A stretch of DNA of 64,000 nt. It comes from Acidobacteriota bacterium. GTDB lineage: Bacteria > Acidobacteriota > Terriglobia > Terriglobales > Acidobacteriaceae. The position numbers were made by a program, and so were the translations under genes. Location: positions 1 through 64,000 of the forward strand of contig JAJXYY010000028.1 in the NCBI GenBank assembly GCA_021780315.1. Reading direction: 5' to 3'. This document shows, piece by piece, positions 19,439-28,686 of the stretch. Under the pieces are notes generated by a model, which saw nothing but the letters and a program-made list of their open reading frames with translations, had not been told where the DNA came from and ran no database searches. Position 1 is the stretch's first letter. Every line of letters starts with the position of its first letter.

Positions 19439-21490
19439 ATGCCGGAGTTTGGCAGTTTTACATTGCTTCTGGCGCTCGTATTGAGCGCGTATACGCTGGT
19501 GTTTGGCGGGGTGGCTTTGTGGCGTTCGCGTGCCGACAGTGCGGATGGCAGCGCGGGGCGGCTGGGGGAGACGGCGCGGCGGGCGGGGCTGGCTACGTTT
19601 GTTGCGCTGACGTGTGCGGCGTTTGCGCTGGTGTGGGCGTCGTTGACGAACGACTATTCCGTCTCGTACATCCTGCACCACACGAATAAAGAGCTGCCAA
19701 CGGCGTACAAGTTTTCGGCGTTGTGGAGTGGTCAGGAGGGCTCGCTGCTGCTGTGGGCGTGGCTGCTGAGCGCGTACGGGTTTGTGCTGCGGCTTCGGCA
19801 TCGGGTGGATGTGCGGCTGAGTGCATTTGCGTCGGTGATACTGGCTGGGATTCAGGTGTTCTTTTTGATGCTGCTGAACTTTGCGGCGCCACCGTTTGCG
19901 ATTCAGCCGGGGCCGGTGGCTGCGGATGGTTTTGGGTTGAATCCACTGCTGCAATATCCGGAGATGGTGATTCATCCTCCGATGCTGTACCTGGGGTATG
20001 TGGGGTTCTCGGTACCGTTTGCGTTTGCGCTGGGAGCGCTGATGATGCGGTATCCGGGGGAGAAGTGGATTCATATTACGCGCCGTTGGACGATGGTGAC
20101 GTGGTTGTTTTTGACGTGCGGGATATTCCTGGGCGCGCACTGGGCATATAGCGTGCTGGGCTGGGGTGGGTACTGGGGTTGGGACCCGGTGGAGAATGCC
20201 AGCCTGATGCCGTGGCTGACGGGAACGGCGTTTCTGCATAGCGTGATGATGCAGGAGAAGCGCGGGATGATGAAGAGCTGGAATGTGTGGCTGATCTTCT
20301 CGACGTTTCTGCTGACGATTCTGGGGACGCTGCTGACGCGGTCGGGGATTGTGAGTTCGGTGCATGCGTTTGCGCAGAGTTCGATTGGATATTGGTTTTA
20401 CGGGTTCATCATGATTGTGTTCGCGGTGTGCCTGTTCACTTTCTTCAAGCAGAAGGACCACTTGAAGAGCGAGAACAAGCTGGAGTCGCTGGTGAGCCGG
20501 GAGTCGAGCTTTCTGTTCAACAACCTGGTACTGCTGGCGGCTTGCTTTACAGTGCTTTGGGGGACGCTGTTCCCGGTGCTGAGCGAGTATGTACAGGGCT
20601 CGAAGGTGACGGTGGGAGCTCCGTTCTACAACCGGGTGAACCTGCCGATCGGGTTGTTCTTGCTGTTTTTGACGGGGATAGGGCCACTGCTGGCGTGGCG
20701 TTCGACTTCGCTGCGTTCGATTCGGCGCAACTTTGTGCTGCCGGGGATTGCGATGGGGGTGACGCTGGTGGCGTCGATTGCGTTTGGGATTCGGCCATGG
20801 GAGGCCGGGGACGATATGCAGGCGACGTACTTCTCGCTGATTACGTTTACGCTGGCTGCGGGCGTGATGACGGCGATCGGGGCGGAGTTTCTGCGGGGTG
20901 CGGCGGTGCTGCGGACCCAGACGGGCAAGAATCTGGTGAGTTCGATGGTGCTGCTGGTGCGGCGGAATACGCGGCGCTATGGCGGGTATATCGTTCACTT
21001 CGGGATTGTGGTGTTGTTTATCGGGATCGCGGGCGGAGCGTTCAACCAGTCGCGCGAGATGGAGATGGGTTTTGGCGACGAGATGAAGCTGGGGCCGTAC
21101 CGGTTGGTGTGCCAGAGCTTTACGCAGGACAGCAATCCTAACTTCGAGACGGAGTATGCGCTGCTGGATGCCTACAAGGGTGGTAAGAAGATTGCGCAGT
21201 TGGCTCCGGAGAAGCGGTTCTATATTGGGAGCCAGCAGAGTTCGACGGTGGTGGCAAATCACTCTACGCTCTCGAACGATCTGTATGTGATTTATGAGGG
21301 CAAGAATCCGGACACGGACAAGCCGATCATCAAGGTGTTTCTGAATCCTCTGATCAATTGGATTTGGATTGGGGTGGGGATTGTGGTGTTTGGTACGTTG
21401 CTGGCGCTGGTGCCGAACCTGGTGGTGGTTGGGGGGCGGCAACGAGCGGCGGCGGTGGTACCGATCGAAGCTGAGGTGCATCATGCATAA
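19439..21490 (+). CDS. ccmF: cytochrome c maturation heme lyase subunit CcmF
   Basis: 683 residues from the ATG at 19439 (MPEFGSFTLLLALVLSAY), with about 15 membrane helices. The periplasmic heme-handling WWD-type motif is present as GWGGYWGWDPVENASLMPW. Conserved His positions lie in helices flanking it (MVIHPPMLYLGYVGF). It transfers heme from CcmE to apocytochrome c together with CcmH. Its last codons overlap the start of ccmH by 8 nt, showing translational coupling. ccmABCDE are not in the window. Confidence 0.95.
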   Translation: MPEFGSFTLLLALVLSAYTLVFGGVALWRSRADSADGSAGRLGETARRAGLATFVALTCAAFALVWASLTNDYSVSYILHHTNKELPTAYKFSALWSGQEGSLLLWAWLLSAYGFVLRLRHRVDVRLSAFASVILAGIQVFFLMLLNFAAPPFAIQPGPVAADGFGLNPLLQYPEMVIHPPMLYLGYVGFSVPFAFALGALMMRYPGEKWIHITRRWTMVTWLFLTCGIFLGAHWAYSVLGWGGYWGWDPVENASLMPWLTGTAFLHSVMMQEKRGMMKSWNVWLIFSTFLLTILGTLLTRSGIVSSVHAFAQSSIGYWFYGFIMIVFAVCLFTFFKQKDHLKSENKLESLVSRESSFLFNNLVLLAACFTVLWGTLFPVLSEYVQGSKVTVGAPFYNRVNLPIGLFLLFLTGIGPLLAWRSTSLRSIRRNFVLPGIAMGVTLVASIAFGIRPWEAGDDMQATYFSLITFTLAAGVMTAIGAEFLRGAAVLRTQTGKNLVSSMVLLVRRNTRRYGGYIVHFGIVVLFIGIAGGAFNQSREMEMGFGDEMKLGPYRLVCQSFTQDSNPNFETEYALLDAYKGGKKIAQLAPEKRFYIGSQQSSTVVANHSTLSNDLYVIYEGKNPDTDKPIIKVFLNPLINWIWIGVGIVVFGTLLALVPNLVVVGGRQRAAAVVPIEAEVHHA

Positions 21491-21953
21491 GCGTTGGTTG
21501 CAGGGCGCGCTGGTTTGCCTGCTGGCGGTGGTGATGCTGGGAGCGAACGATCCTTCGTCGCGATTCAACCGGCTGGGTCACAAGATGATGTGCGTGTGCG
21601 GGTGCGGGCAGGTGCTGCTGGAGTGCAACCATGTGGGCTGCCAGGACTCGGACCGGATGATTGGGGAGTTGCGGACGCAGATGGCGGGGGGTGGGTCGGA
21701 CACGATGATATTGAACTGGTTTGCGGCGAAGTATGGGGCGACGGTTTTGGCTGCTCCGATCCGCGGCGGGTTCGACAATGTGGCGTGGATTATGCCGATG
21801 GCGGTGTTTCTGCTGGCGACGGTGGGGACTGCGTTTTTGATACGAGTGTGGAAGCTGCGGACGGTGCAGCAGGCTCCGCTGCGCAGCGTGGCGGGCGTGG
21901 ATGTGAAGGGCGATGCGCTGCGTGAGCAGATTCGCCGGGAGACACAATACTGA
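21483..21953 (+). CDS. ccmH: CcmH-like thioreductase, Cys-rich variant
   Basis: 156 residues starting within the 3' end of ccmF. An N-terminal signal anchor (LQGALVCLLAVVMLGA) precedes a periplasmic domain. A second membrane helix (VAWIMPMAVFLLATVGTAF) and a cytoplasmic tail follow. The family reduces the apocytochrome CxxCH before heme attachment. Instead of the usual LRCxxCQN motif it has MMCVCGCGQVLLECNHVGC, that is five Cys residues within 17 residues. This is a notable expansion that could bind metal or alter the redox relay (inference). It overlaps the next gene by one base (TGATG). Confidence 0.85.
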   Translation: MHKRWLQGALVCLLAVVMLGANDPSSRFNRLGHKMMCVCGCGQVLLECNHVGCQDSDRMIGELRTQMAGGGSDTMILNWFAAKYGATVLAAPIRGGFDNVAWIMPMAVFLLATVGTAFLIRVWKLRTVQQAPLRSVAGVDVKGDALREQIRRETQY

Positions 21954-22246
21954 TGGGCATACTGGCTGCTGGCGTGCTGACACTGGTGCTGTTTGGGTAT
22001 ATGTTCTGGCCGGAGAAGAATCCGTTTTTCCAGGCGGACAAGACGCGGGTGGACTACCTGCGGGAGCGTAAGGAAGCGATCTACGAGAACCTGCGGGATC
22101 TGAACTTCGAGTATCTGGCGGGCAAGTATCCGGAGGCGGACTACACGGAGCAGCGGATGGGTTTGGAAGATGAGGCGGCTGCGGTGATGGCGGAGATTGC
22201 GATGTTGACGGAGCGTGGCGTGGTGGGTAGACGGGTGAAGGCGTAG
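21953..22246 (+). CDS. CcmI-like small membrane protein
   Basis: 97 residues translationally coupled to ccmH. One N-terminal helix (ILAAGVLTLVLFGYMFW) is followed by a charged alpha-helical region (DYLRERKEAIYENLRDLNFEYLAGKYPEADY...) of the type found in the N-terminal part of CcmI and in zinc-ribbon biogenesis proteins. It probably assists apocytochrome delivery within the Ccm complex. The helical motif reappears at the C-terminus of the next gene product. Confidence 0.78.
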   Translation: MGILAAGVLTLVLFGYMFWPEKNPFFQADKTRVDYLRERKEAIYENLRDLNFEYLAGKYPEADYTEQRMGLEDEAAAVMAEIAMLTERGVVGRRVKA

Positions 22247-22316
22247 GGTTGGTGGGTTGTGCGGTGTTCGATGAGATAGGGGTTCGGGCCGGGTTGGTTT
22301 GACGTAGACTTACAGG

Positions 22317-23681
22317 GTGACTTCCTTCGTGAAACGACTGCGTACCTTGACCCTGATTACAGCCGCCTGCTTGGCGCTGACTGGGTTTGCCCTGGCTGAC
22401 TCGATTACCGGCGTGGTGATGAATCGGACGACCAACAAGCCCTCTGCGGGGGATGATGTGGTGCTGATCCGACTGGCGCAAGGGATGCAGGAGTCGTCAC
22501 GGACGAAGACGGACAAGCGGGGGCGGTTTACGCTGGACGTTCCTGATCCGGGGATGCATCTGGTGCGGGTGACGCATGACAAGGCGAACTACTTCCACCC
22601 GGTGACTCCGGGGACGACGACCGCGGATGTGGATGTGTTCAACGCTGCGGCGAAGGTGGCGGGGATTACGGCTGAGGCTGACGTGATCCGTCTGCAGACG
22701 GAAGAGGGCGACAAGAATCTGCGGGTGGTGGAGAATTTTTTTGTAAAGAATATGTCGAGCCCACCGATGACGCAGTTCAGCGATCGGCCGTTCGAGTTTT
22801 ATCTGCCAGCGGGAGCGATTGTGGAGGGCTCTGCGGCGTTGGGGCCGGGCGGGATGCCGGTGCAGGCGGCTCCGGTTCCGCTGGGGGATGCGAACCACTA
22901 TGCGTTCATCTTTCCGATCCGTCCTTGTGCGAGCAAAGATGAGGCGGCGGCGGACCAGCACTGCGGGGAGACGCGGTTCCAGATTACGTACAAGGTTCCG
23001 TACAGCGGAAGCCTGACGATTACACCACGGCTGGGTCTGGCGACGGACACGATAGCGGTGATGATGCCGAAGAGTATGACGTTCAAGGCCGGCGCGGGAG
23101 CAGCGTACTCGCCGGTGAATGACGACGTGAATGCGCAGACGCTGGTGGCACGGAATGTAAGCCCAACGCAGCCGATGTCGTTTACGGTTTCCGGCGCTGG
23201 CCAATTGCCGCGTGAGACGACGACGGGGGCGAGTGGCGATACGCAGGGCGGCGGGGCACAGGGTGGCGGTCCGGCGGCGGGGAGTGCAGATGGTTCAGGC
23301 TCTGCTGCGACGGACACACGACCGGGTGGAGGGCTGGGTAAGCCGATCGATCCGGAGGGCACGAATGATCCCTGGGCGAAGTACAAGTGGTGGATCATCG
23401 GCGGGCTGGGTCTGGTTCTGGCTGCGGGCGCGGGCCTGATGCTGAAGAATGGCGGACCGGCTGGAGGTGGTTCGGCAGCGAGTGTGGGCAGAGGGCCAGC
23501 GACTGGTGTAGCTGCAACCGGGCAGGTTGGCGGGCAGGGTACTTTGCTGGCGGCGTTGAAGGATGAGTTGTTTGCGCTGGAGACGGACCGTTTGCAGGGT
23601 AAGGTGAGTGATGCGGCGTATGCGGAGCAGAAGGCAGCGCTGGAGGTGGTGTTGCGACGGGCGTTGAACCGCAAAGCGTAA
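22317..23681 (+). CDS. membrane-anchored protein with carboxypeptidase-regulatory-like domain
   Basis: 454 residues from GTG at 22317 (MTSFVKRLRTL...). A signal peptide is followed by a CarboxypepD_reg-type beta domain (SITGVVMNRTTNKPSAGDDVVLIRL) and a second beta-rich region. A Gly/Ala-rich linker leads to one membrane helix (WWIIGGLGLVLAAGAGLML). The cytoplasmic tail GTLLAALKDELFALETDRLQ resembles the helix of the upstream CcmI-like protein. It follows the ccm genes by 70 nt and is probably part of the same envelope unit. No enzymatic residues are visible. Confidence 0.78.
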   Translation: MTSFVKRLRTLTLITAACLALTGFALADSITGVVMNRTTNKPSAGDDVVLIRLAQGMQESSRTKTDKRGRFTLDVPDPGMHLVRVTHDKANYFHPVTPGTTTADVDVFNAAAKVAGITAEADVIRLQTEEGDKNLRVVENFFVKNMSSPPMTQFSDRPFEFYLPAGAIVEGSAALGPGGMPVQAAPVPLGDANHYAFIFPIRPCASKDEAAADQHCGETRFQITYKVPYSGSLTITPRLGLATDTIAVMMPKSMTFKAGAGAAYSPVNDDVNAQTLVARNVSPTQPMSFTVSGAGQLPRETTTGASGDTQGGGAQGGGPAAGSADGSGSAATDTRPGGGLGKPIDPEGTNDPWAKYKWWIIGGLGLVLAAGAGLMLKNGGPAGGGSAASVGRGPATGVAATGQVGGQGTLLAALKDELFALETDRLQGKVSDAAYAEQKAALEVVLRRALNRKA

Positions 23682-23750
23682 GAGCGCAGGAGTGATGGCA
23701 GCAGGCGATGTGGACGTATGTGGCGACTGTAACGAGAGGGAGCACGAACG

Positions 23751-24266
23751 ATGCAGCGACTTCTGCGGGTAGTACGGCTATTGAGCGTGGTGTTGTGGAT
23801 TGGCGGATTGAGCTTTTTTGCGTTTGTGCTGGCTCCGATTGCGTTTGGGCGGCTGGCGAGTACGCATGAGGCAGGGCTGGTGGTGGGCGGGACACTGAAT
23901 GTGCTGCACTGGATGGGACTGGTGTGCGGCGGGGCGTTCTGCGTGGCGACGGGGATACTGTGGCTGCGGGCGGCGGTGTTTGCGCGGACGGGGTTTGTGG
24001 TGGAGTTGGTGCTGATGGCGGTGATGCTGGGGGTGACAGCGTACTCCCAGTTCTCGATACTGCCGACGATGGAGCGGGACCGAGTGGCGGCGGGTGGAGA
24101 TGTGAAGGCCGCGGCGGCCGACAATGCGGGGCGGGTGGATTTTGAGCGGCTGCATGGGCTGTCGGAGAAGCTGGAAGGTCTGGTGTTTTTCTGCGGGTTG
24201 GGCGTGGTGTTTATGCTGACGCGGGAGCCTGAGGTGGGTGATCTGGGCAAGGTTGCGGTGCGATGA
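23751..24266 (+). CDS. DUF4149-type membrane protein
   Basis: 171 residues with four hydrophobic helices. LWIGGLSFFAFVLAPIAFG near the N-terminus and a late LSEKLEGLVFFCGLGVVFML match the DUF4149/TMEM205-like family. It is located directly after the cytochrome maturation cluster in the same direction. Members often sit near heme, copper or cytochrome genes, but the biochemical role is unknown. Confidence 0.75.
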   Translation: MQRLLRVVRLLSVVLWIGGLSFFAFVLAPIAFGRLASTHEAGLVVGGTLNVLHWMGLVCGGAFCVATGILWLRAAVFARTGFVVELVLMAVMLGVTAYSQFSILPTMERDRVAAGGDVKAAAADNAGRVDFERLHGLSEKLEGLVFFCGLGVVFMLTREPEVGDLGKVAVR

Positions 24267-24276
24267 GCAGGGCGCG

Positions 24277-25005
24277 ATGACGAATTTCTGGTTGAGCCTA
24301 GTGCTGGGGTTCGGAGCGGGTCTGGCGGATTATCTGGGGGGATTTCTGCTGGTGCGGCGTTCGCCTTCGGGGCGGTCGCTGCGGTATTTTGTGGCGCTGG
24401 GATCGGGATTCATGATGGGCGCGGTGATGCTGGAGATGGTTCCGGAGGGGCTGGCCTTGAATGCGAAGTGGGCTCCACTGCTGATCCTGGCGGGGTACTG
24501 TGGGGTGCATCTGCTGGAGCATACGCTGGTGCCGCACTTCCACTTTGGGGAGGAGACGCACCATCACGAGTTTCTGTCGGCGAAGACGAGCTACTCGGTG
24601 CTGCTGGGGCTGGCGGCGCATACGTTTTTCGATGGAATCGCGATCGGGTCGGGTTTTGTGATCTCGCGGTGGCTGGGGTGGGTGCTGTTTTTTGCGGTGT
24701 TTCTGCATAAGATTCCGGAGGGCTTCACGGTGGCGAGCGTGATGCTGGCGAGTGGACGAAGCCGGATGGCGGCGTTGAACTCGGCGCTGGTGCTGGGGGT
24801 GACGACGGTGCTGGGGGTGCTGGTGATCAGCCTGCAGCCGGCGTGGGTGCGGGAGGGGTTGCCGCTGTCGGCGGGGGTGACGATCTATGTGGCGGCGACG
24901 GACCTGGTGCCGGAGGTAAATCGGGAGCCGGGGATACGGATGGCACTGGTGTTCTTTGCCGGGGTGACGGTGTTCTATCTGCTGCACCTGCTGGGGCCGG
25001 TTTAG
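24277..25005 (+). CDS. ZIP family metal transporter
   Basis: 242 residues from the ATG at 24277 (MTNFWLSLVLGFGAGLADYLGG). It has eight or so helices. Conserved metal-path residues appear in AAHTFFDGIAIGSGF (helix IV) and LHKIPEGFTVASVML (helix V, HxxPEG). A His-rich cytosolic loop is present (HFHFGEETHHHEF). It should import divalent metal such as zinc. The start overlaps or nearly abuts the preceding DUF4149 gene. Confidence 0.93.
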   Translation: MTNFWLSLVLGFGAGLADYLGGFLLVRRSPSGRSLRYFVALGSGFMMGAVMLEMVPEGLALNAKWAPLLILAGYCGVHLLEHTLVPHFHFGEETHHHEFLSAKTSYSVLLGLAAHTFFDGIAIGSGFVISRWLGWVLFFAVFLHKIPEGFTVASVMLASGRSRMAALNSALVLGVTTVLGVLVISLQPAWVREGLPLSAGVTIYVAATDLVPEVNREPGIRMALVFFAGVTVFYLLHLLGPV

Positions 25006-25026
25006 AGGCTGCGGGTGGTGGCGGTG

Positions 25027-27243
25027 CTATTGGATGATCAGGGTTACGGTGGCGGTGTGTTGCAGGGCTGATCCGGTGGGGGTGGTGGCGGTGGCCGATA
25101 CGGTGATGGGGTAGGAGCGAGGGGCGGTCTGGGCGAGGCCGTTGGTGTTGATGCGGTTTCCGCAGCCGAGGGTGAGGGATGCAGCGAGGCAGAGGACGAG
25201 CAGCGCACGCAGATTGCGGGGACTACGGAGTGGGGCGAGAAGCGGGAGCAGGAGGAACGCCAGGAGCGAGGAGGCGAGGGCGGAGGGGTGGGATTTTTGC
25301 CCGGCCAGAGCGTTTTTGGGGGTAGTGATGGTTAGGGTAAAGGTGCTGGTGGAGGCTCCGGGAGGCAGGTAGGCGGGGCTGAAGGAGGCGGTGGCGGCGG
25401 TGGGGAGTCCAGAGGCGGAGAGGACGATAGGACTGGAGAGGGGCGGGCCCTGGGTGAGGGTGGTGAAGGTGTAGGTGGCGGCGGTTCCGGCGAGGACGGT
25501 CTGGGTGGTGGCGGTGGTGGGGGTGAGGGTGAAGTCCGATGGCGTGGTGGGGGCGGTGGGCGCGATGGTGAGGGTGAGCGGAGAGGTGGTTGCGGGCAGG
25601 AAGTTGAAATCGCCAGAGTAGCGGGCGGTAAGGGTGTGGGTTCCAGCAAGGAGGGTGGTGGGGTTGATAGTGGCGGTTCCGGTGGGGTCGAGCGGTATGT
25701 TGGCGAGGGGGGTGGTGGCGTCGAGGAAGGCGATGGTGCCGGTGGGTACTCCAGAGGTGGTTGAGGTGATGTGGGTAGTGAGGCTGAGAGGTTGCGTGGT
25801 GGAGGTGGTGAGGGTGGCGAGGACGGCAGCAGGAGTGATGGTGAGGTTGAGGGCGGGACTTTGGGCGGGAGTGTGGGACTGGTCGCCCGGGTAGGTGGCG
25901 ACCAGGGTGTGGGTGCCGGGGTGGAGGGTGGCGAGGCTGAGGGTGGCGGTGTTGGCGGTGAGCGGAGCGGTGCCAAGTTGGGTGGTGATGGTGCCGGTGG
26001 TATCGAGAACGGTGATGGGGCCGGTGGCGGCGGTGCTGGCAGTAAGGGTGGCGGTGAGGGTTCCGGTGCCGTAGGGGGAGACGGCGGGTGCGGCGAGGGT
26101 AAGGGCTCCGGGGATGGTGAGGCCGAGGCCGGCGATGGTGGCGAGGGTGTGGTCTGGAGCGATCTGGCGGATGCGCTGGTTGCCGGTGTCGCTGAGGGTG
26201 AGGAGTCCGGAGGGAGAGAGGGAGGTGGCGCGGGGAGTGTCGAGAGAGGCTATGGTGGCGGAGGCGGAGGCGCCGCGGAAGGTCTGAGTTCCCTGCCCTG
26301 CGACGGTGGTGATTAGGCCGGAGGCGGTGTCGATGCGACGGATGCGCTGGTTGGCGGAGTCGGCGAGGTAGAGATTGCCGGAGGAATCGGTGGCGAGGCC
26401 GGTGGGGAGAGCGAGGGTGGATTGGGTGGCGAGGGACTGGTCACCGGAGAAGCCGGGAGTGCCGTTGCCGGCGACGGTGGCGATGCGGCCAGTGGTGGCG
26501 TCGATGCGGCGGATGCGGTGATTGTGGGTGTCGGCGAGGTAGAGATTGCCGGAGGGGTCGAAGGCGAGACTGGAGGGGGAGTCGAGGGCAGCGGCGGTGG
26601 CAGGGCCTTGGTCGCCGGAGAAGCCCTGGGTGCCGTTGCCGGCGATGGTGGTGATGATGCCGGTGGCGGTGTCGATGCGGCGGATGCGGTGGTTGGCGGA
26701 GTCGGCGAGATAGAGATTGCCGTGGGAGTCGAGGGCAATTGCGGTGGGAAAGTTGAGGGTGGCGGCGATGGCAGGGGCGGAGTCTCCGGAAAAGCCGGGG
26801 GTGCCTGTGCCGGCGACGGTAACGATGATGCCGGTGAGGAGGTTGATGGCGCGGATGCGCTGGTTGTGGGTGTCGGCGAGGTAGAGGGTGTGGGTGATGG
26901 GGTTGAGGGCGAGGCCCTGGGGTGAGTCAAGCTGGGCGGCGGTGGCGGGGCCGTGGTCGCCGGAGAATCCCTGGGTGGCGGTTCCGGCGAGGGTGGTGAT
27001 GTGGCCAGTGGTATCGACCTGGCGGATGCGGTGGTTGCCGGACTCGGCTAGGTAGAGATTGCCGAGGGGGTCGTAGACGATGGCGGCGGGATGAAGGAGG
27101 GGGATGGTGGTGGCGGGGATGGATTGGGCGGGTGCGGATGCGGCGAGGATAAGAGAGTAGACGAGGGTGAAGACGAGGGAGAGTGCGACCGTGAACGGAC
27201 GTGATGGAAGACGCGTTGGGGTGGTGATGCTCAGCTTGCCCAT
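25027..27243 (-). CDS. secreted NHL-repeat protein with Ig-like domains
   Basis: 738 residues. The signal peptide lies near residues 15-40. Six consecutive NHL-type blades of 56 residues (consensus GNLYLADSANHRIRRIDT) probably form a propeller. At least two Ig-like repeats follow (each with TFTL/GTHTLxATYxGD motifs), then a Thr/Ala-rich segment. The C-terminal hydrophobic region (LLAFLLLPLLAPL...LVLCLAASLTLGCG) could anchor it. The start at 27243 is preferred over 27297 because it gives the cleaner signal peptide. The domain mix suggests a cell-surface adhesion or matrix protein; function is not established. Confidence 0.85.
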   Translation of the reverse strand: MGKLSITTPTRLPSRPFTVALSLVFTLVYSLILAASAPAQSIPATTIPLLHPAAIVYDPLGNLYLAESGNHRIRQVDTTGHITTLAGTATQGFSGDHGPATAAQLDSPQGLALNPITHTLYLADTHNQRIRAINLLTGIIVTVAGTGTPGFSGDSAPAIAATLNFPTAIALDSHGNLYLADSANHRIRRIDTATGIITTIAGNGTQGFSGDQGPATAAALDSPSSLAFDPSGNLYLADTHNHRIRRIDATTGRIATVAGNGTPGFSGDQSLATQSTLALPTGLATDSSGNLYLADSANQRIRRIDTASGLITTVAGQGTQTFRGASASATIASLDTPRATSLSPSGLLTLSDTGNQRIRQIAPDHTLATIAGLGLTIPGALTLAAPAVSPYGTGTLTATLTASTAATGPITVLDTTGTITTQLGTAPLTANTATLSLATLHPGTHTLVATYPGDQSHTPAQSPALNLTITPAAVLATLTTSTTQPLSLTTHITSTTSGVPTGTIAFLDATTPLANIPLDPTGTATINPTTLLAGTHTLTARYSGDFNFLPATTSPLTLTIAPTAPTTPSDFTLTPTTATTQTVLAGTAATYTFTTLTQGPPLSSPIVLSASGLPTAATASFSPAYLPPGASTSTFTLTITTPKNALAGQKSHPSALASSLLAFLLLPLLAPLRSPRNLRALLVLCLAASLTLGCGNRINTNGLAQTAPRSYPITVSATATTPTGSALQHTATVTLIIQ
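26090..27096. repeat. 168-bp tandem repeats inside the NHL gene
   Basis: Six in-frame units of about 168 bp encode the NHL blades. DNA similarity between neighbours is high, for example the recurrent GTTGCCGGCGA and GGCGAGGTAGAGATT words on the plus strand. Such repeats can recombine and change the blade number. Confidence 0.8.
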
Positions 27244-27321
27244 GTGCGTGGATGAGATTTCTTCGAGTGTGCGGCGAAGTCCACTTGAGGGTAGCACGGG
27301 GGCGGGAGGATGCGTGCAGAT

Positions 27322-28623
27322 CTACTCGGTCCAGGCGGGGCCTTGGGGGTAGGTGTAGCGGGTGAGGGATTCGGGTTTGATCTGGATGCTGAAGCCGGGG
27401 GCGGAGGGGAGTTGGTAGCGGCCGTTGCGGATGACGGTGGGGTGGAGGAAGTGTTCGTGGAGGTGGTCGACGAACTCGATGACGCGGTTTTCGAGGGAGG
27501 CGGAGACGGAGAGGAAGTCGAAGATGGAGAGGTGCTGGACGTACTCGCAGAGGCCGACGCCGCCAGCGTGGGGGCAGACGGGGATGTTGAATTTGGCGGC
27601 GAGGAGGAGGATGGCGAGGTTTTCGTTGACTCCGGCGACGCGGCAGGAGTCGAGTTGTAGGACGTCGATAGCGTTGGCCTGGAGGAGTTGCTTGAAGATG
27701 ATGCGGTTCTGGACGTGCTCGCCGGTGGCGATGCGGACTTCCGGGACTTCGCAGCGGATGCGGGCGTGGCCGAGGATGTCGTCTGGGCTGGTGGGCTCCT
27801 CCATCCAGTAAGGCTTGAGTTCGGCGAGCTGGCGGGTGCGCTGGATAGCTTCCAGGACGCCCCATTTCTGGTTGGCGTCGACCATGAGCTGGTTGGTCCA
27901 TCCGATCTCTTGGCGGACGATGTGACCGCGGCGGAGGTCTTCGGCGGGGTCGCCGCCTACTTTGAGTTTGAAGTGAGTCCAGCCTTCGGCGAGGGCCTCT
28001 TTGCAGAGGCTGCGGATCTTGTCTTCGGAGTAACCGAACCAGCCTACGGAGGTGGTGTAGGCTGGGTAGCCGTGCTGCTGGAGTTGAGCGAGGCGTTGCG
28101 GCTGGCCGGAGCTGCGAGCGCTGGTGAGTATGGCCAGGGCTTCTGCTTCGGTGAGAGCGTCGTCGATGTAGCGGAAGTCTACGGCAGAGAGGATCTGGGC
28201 TGGTTCCATGTCGGCGAGCAGCTGCCAGAGGGGTTTGGATTCGGATTTGGCGTAGACGTCCCAGACGGCGTTGATGAGGGCTCCGGTGGCGAGGTGGATG
28301 ACGCCCTTCTCGGGGCCGAGCCAGCGGAACTGGGAGTCGTCGGTGAGTTGGCGGGCAAAGGCGCGGAGATCCTGGGTGATGGAAGCGAGGGTACGGTTGA
28401 CGGCGTATTGGCTGAGGTATTGGAGGGCCTGGACGACGAGGTCGGTTCCGCGACCAAGGGTGAAGGTAAGACCGTGGCCTTCAAGGGGGGAGTTGGTTTC
28501 GAGGATGCAGTAGGCGGCGGAGTAGTCTGGGTCTACGTTGACGGCGTCGGAGCCGATGTGGTGGCGGGAGGTGGGAAAACGGAGGTCGATGACGCGGACG
28601 GCAGTGATGCGAAGTTGGTTCAC
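27322..28623 (-). CDS. L-fuconate dehydratase (enolase superfamily)
   Basis: 433-residue enzyme that dehydrates L-fuconate to 2-keto-3-deoxy-L-fuconate. The N-terminal capping domain TSRHHIGSDAVNVDPDYSAAY and the barrel residues match the family: the catalytic Lys in HFKLKVGGDP, metal ligands in LMVDANQKW, MEEPTSPDD and ATGEHVQN, and the catalytic His in CPHAGGVGL. The Lys/His pair is of the fuconate dehydratase type. It is downstream of the SDR gene at 28687 in the same operon (63-nt gap). A hydrolase that would finish the route lies at 41919. Confidence 0.9.
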   Translation of the reverse strand: MNQLRITAVRVIDLRFPTSRHHIGSDAVNVDPDYSAAYCILETNSPLEGHGLTFTLGRGTDLVVQALQYLSQYAVNRTLASITQDLRAFARQLTDDSQFRWLGPEKGVIHLATGALINAVWDVYAKSESKPLWQLLADMEPAQILSAVDFRYIDDALTEAEALAILTSARSSGQPQRLAQLQQHGYPAYTTSVGWFGYSEDKIRSLCKEALAEGWTHFKLKVGGDPAEDLRRGHIVRQEIGWTNQLMVDANQKWGVLEAIQRTRQLAELKPYWMEEPTSPDDILGHARIRCEVPEVRIATGEHVQNRIIFKQLLQANAIDVLQLDSCRVAGVNENLAILLLAAKFNIPVCPHAGGVGLCEYVQHLSIFDFLSVSASLENRVIEFVDHLHEHFLHPTVIRNGRYQLPSAPGFSIQIKPESLTRYTYPQGPAWTE

Positions 28624-28686
28624 GGGTGATTCACTTTCGTGGCGGGTGGTGTGGTTGGGGGATAAGCTGCGGGGGAAGGCTGAGGC

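Noticed and set aside
19277-21568. Long minus-strand frame antisense to ccmF
   Set aside because: Arg/His/Pro/Gln-rich shadow with no domain; ccmF is clear on the other strand.
25027-27243. Regularly spaced repeats that could be taken for a CRISPR array
   Set aside because: The 168-bp units are coding, in frame and continuous, and translate to NHL blades; there are no spacers.
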